This document shows positions 61,779 to 64,000 of a stretch of DNA of 64,000 bases, one piece after another. Made by a program: the position numbers and the translations under genes. The stretch covers positions 41,663 through 105,662 of the forward strand of contig NZ_RMVG01000018.1 of the NCBI RefSeq assembly GCF_003813865.1, in the 5' to 3' direction. The DNA is from Candidatus Pantoea deserta. Lineage in GTDB: Bacteria > Pseudomonadota > Gammaproteobacteria > Enterobacterales > Enterobacteriaceae. Below the pieces are notes generated by a model, which did no database searches, had not been told where the DNA came from, and saw nothing but the letters and a program-made list of their open reading frames with translations. The stretch's first letter is position 1. Every line of letters begins with the position of its first letter.

Positions 61779-62885
61779 ATGACGATGTCTGTGACTACAC
61801 ATGAAACCCCGCCAGTCGCCACCACGCCGCTGAGCCGCGCCTGGGTCTGGGCGCGTAAGAATCTCTTCTCCAGCTGGTTTAATACGCTGCTGACGCTGTT
61901 CTGCCTCTGGATGATGTGGGAGGTAATCCCGCCCGCTCTGGAATGGCTGATATTTCAGGCGAACTGGATCGGCGAGACGCGCGCGGACTGCACTAAGGAG
62001 GGCGCATGCTGGGTATTTATTCACGCGCGTTTCGGTCAGTTTATGTATGGGCTTTACCCGCATGAACTGCGCTGGCGTATTAATCTGGCGCTGGTACTGG
62101 GCGTGCTCTCTCTTATTCCGATGTTTATTAAGTCAGTGCCGCATCGTGGCCGCTACATCGCCTGCTGGGCCGTTATCTATCCCCTGACCGTCTGGCTGCT
62201 GATGTATGGCGGCCTTTTTGGCCTGGAGCGCGTCGAGACGCGTCAATGGGGAGGACTAACATTAACCCTGATCATCGCCGCTGTCGGCATCGCCGGCGCG
62301 TTGCCGCTGGGCATCTTGCTGGCGCTGGGACGACGTTCGCGTATGCCCGTGGTGCGTACGCTGTCGATTATCTTTATCGAGTTCTGGCGCGGCGTGCCGC
62401 TGATTACCGTGCTGTTTATGTCGTCAGTTATGCTGCCGCTGTTTATGTCGGAAGGCACCACTATCGATAAGCTGGTGCGCGCCCTGGTCGGGGTAATCCT
62501 GTTTCAATCCGCCTATGTGGCCGAGGTGGTTCGCGGCGGGTTGCAGGCGTTGCCGAAAGGTCAGTATGAGGCCGCAGAGTCGCTGGCGCTCGGCTACTGG
62601 AAAACCCAGCTGCTGGTCATTTTGCCGCAGGCGCTGAAGCTGACGATCCCCGGTCTGGTGAACACTATTATTGCGCTGTTCAAAGATACCAGCCTGGTAA
62701 TCATCATCGGTCTTTTCGACCTTTTCAGCAGCGTGCAGCAGGCAACGGTCGATCCCGCATGGCTGGGGATGTCGACGGAAGGCTACGTTTTTGCCGCGCT
62801 GGTCTACTGGATTTTCTGTTTTAGCATGTCGCGCTACAGCCAGCATCTGGAAAAGCGCTTTCACACCGGGCGTAAGTCGCACTGA
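61779..62885 (+). CDS. aapM: AapM, amino-acid ABC transporter permease
   Basis: AapM is the second permease, expected to pair with AapQ. The 368-residue protein has multiple transmembrane helices and the EAA-loop [24 protein letters not shown], seen in part as [15 protein letters not shown]. The first ATG at 61779 lies 4 nt after AGGA; ATG at 61785 is an alternative start with better spacing. It ends 8 bp before aapP. Confidence 0.94.
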   Translation: MTMSVTTHETPPVATTPLSRAWVWARKNLFSSWFNTLLTLFCLWMMWEVIPPALEWLIFQANWIGETRADCTKEGACWVFIHARFGQFMYGLYPHELRWRINLALVLGVLSLIPMFIKSVPHRGRYIACWAVIYPLTVWLLMYGGLFGLERVETRQWGGLTLTLIIAAVGIAGALPLGILLALGRRSRMPVVRTLSIIFIEFWRGVPLITVLFMSSVMLPLFMSEGTTIDKLVRALVGVILFQSAYVAEVVRGGLQALPKGQYEAAESLALGYWKTQLLVILPQALKLTIPGLVNTIIALFKDTSLVIIIGLFDLFSSVQQATVDPAWLGMSTEGYVFAALVYWIFCFSMSRYSQHLEKRFHTGRKSH

Positions 62886-62893
62886 GGTTTTCC

Positions 62894-63652
<759 letters not shown>

Positions 63653-63672
63653 TGCTGATGCGCTGATTACCA

Positions 63673-63697
63673 CCCCGGACAGGTTCCGGGGTTTTTT
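63673..63697 (+). terminator. Intrinsic terminator of aapJQMP
   Basis: CCCCGGA-CAGGT-TCCGGGG stem directly followed by six Ts. Confidence 0.9.
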
Positions 63698-63723
63698 ATG
63701 CGCAGAGATTTGGCATCGCAGAA

Positions 63724-63756
63724 AAGAAAAAAGCCCTTTGCATATGCAAAGGGCTT
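63724..63756 (-). terminator. rRNA operon terminator
   Basis: Read leftward, AAGCCCTTTGCATATGCAAAGGGCTT is a perfect 26-bp palindrome (written here by its halves AAGCCCTTTGCAT and ATGCAAAGGGCTT), followed by TTTTCTTTTC. It lies 12 bp after the 5S gene. Confidence 0.88.
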
Positions 63757-63767
63757 CTTCTTGTTTG

Positions 63768-63887
63768 ATGCCTGGCAGTTCCCTACTCTCGCATGGGGAG
63801 ACCCCACACTACCATCGGCGCTACGGCGTTTCACTTCTGAGTTCGGCATGGGGTCAGGTGGGACCGCCGCGCTAAAGCCGCCAGGCA
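63768..63887 (-). rRNA. rrf: 5S ribosomal RNA
   Basis: This 120-nt gene starts TGCCTGGCGGCTTTAGCGCG and ends ACTGCCAGGCAT, so the terminal helix closes perfectly. The inner sequence (CCCACCTGACCCCATGCCGA) is the enterobacterial consensus. It is the last product of a leftward rRNA operon. In E. coli rrnD the matching gene is rrfF. Confidence 0.97.
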
Positions 63888-63916
63888 AATTCTTTTTCGC
63901 CGAACTCTTACGTAAC

Positions 63917-63992
63917 TGGTGCTGATACCCAGAGTCGAACTGGGGACCTCACCCTTACCAAGGGTGCGCTCTACCAACTGAGCCATATCAGC
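63917..63992 (-). tRNA. thrV: tRNA-Thr (GGT)
   Basis: This 76-nt gene begins GCTGATATGGCTCAG and has anticodon GGT in TTGGTAA, a GTTCGACTC T-loop and an encoded CCA. It sits just upstream of the 5S gene, as thrV does in the distal part of E. coli rrnD. The rest of the operon lies beyond the window. Confidence 0.97.
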
Positions 63993-64000
63993 ACACTATA

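Noticed and set aside
63768..63992. Integrated element at tRNA-Thr
   Set aside because: The tRNA is intact and lies beside a 5S gene in the normal rRNA-operon tail; no integrase or att duplicate is visible in the window.

Overview
The window is a stretch of conserved, GC-rich chromosome from a member of the Enterobacterales. Gene content and protein similarity to E. coli are very high. The extra genes (an alpha-carbonic anhydrase between prmA and dusB, an aldehyde dehydrogenase beside the aae operon, three tandem yhcN paralogues) and the absence of several E. coli neighbours (yjfI-yjfC, degQ/degS, acuI, acrEF) fit an Erwiniaceae genome such as Pantoea, Mixta or Erwinia; that placement is inference. 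I saw no prophage, transposase, CRISPR array or plasmid gene.

Left block (1-27202) corresponds to E. coli minutes 94-95, inverted relative to the K-12 map. It starts with the 3' end of a chemoreceptor gene, then bsmA and aidB (convergent). A long leftward set follows: nnr-tsaE-amiB-mutL-miaA-hfq-hflX-hflK-hflC, yjeT, purA, nsrR-rnr-rlmB. This set covers metabolite repair, tRNA modification, mismatch repair, cell separation, RNA chaperoning, membrane proteolysis control and RNA decay. queG diverges from nnr with overlapping start codons. Next come a DnaA-box cluster that looks like the datA locus, three identical tRNA-Gly(GCC) genes, orn, and rightward rsgA, psd and mscM.

Right block (27257-63992) corresponds to E. 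coli minutes 72-73 in K-12 orientation: mdh/argR, three yhcN-like genes, yhcO, an aldehyde dehydrogenase, aaeXAB/aaeR, tldD-yhdP-rng-yhdE-mreDCB, csrD, msrPQ, aroQ, accBC, yhdT-panF-prmA, an alpha-carbonic anhydrase, dusB-fis, the amino-acid ABC transporter aapJQMP, and the distal end of an rRNA operon (tRNA-Thr, 5S) read leftward. The mscM|mdh boundary joins two regions far apart in E. coli, so it marks a chromosomal rearrangement.

No wholly new multi-gene system is evident. The best leads are a datA-like DnaA-box/IHF locus (20367-20616), an imperfect repeat element filling the enlarged hflX-hflK gap (10564-10845), a sigma-54 promoter with NtrC-like sites before aapJ (59269-59405), an altered iron-sulfur cysteine spacing in NsrR (C-X2-C-X5-C), a 14-bp perfect hairpin between rnr and rlmB, and the four-member expansion of DUF1471 stress proteins.
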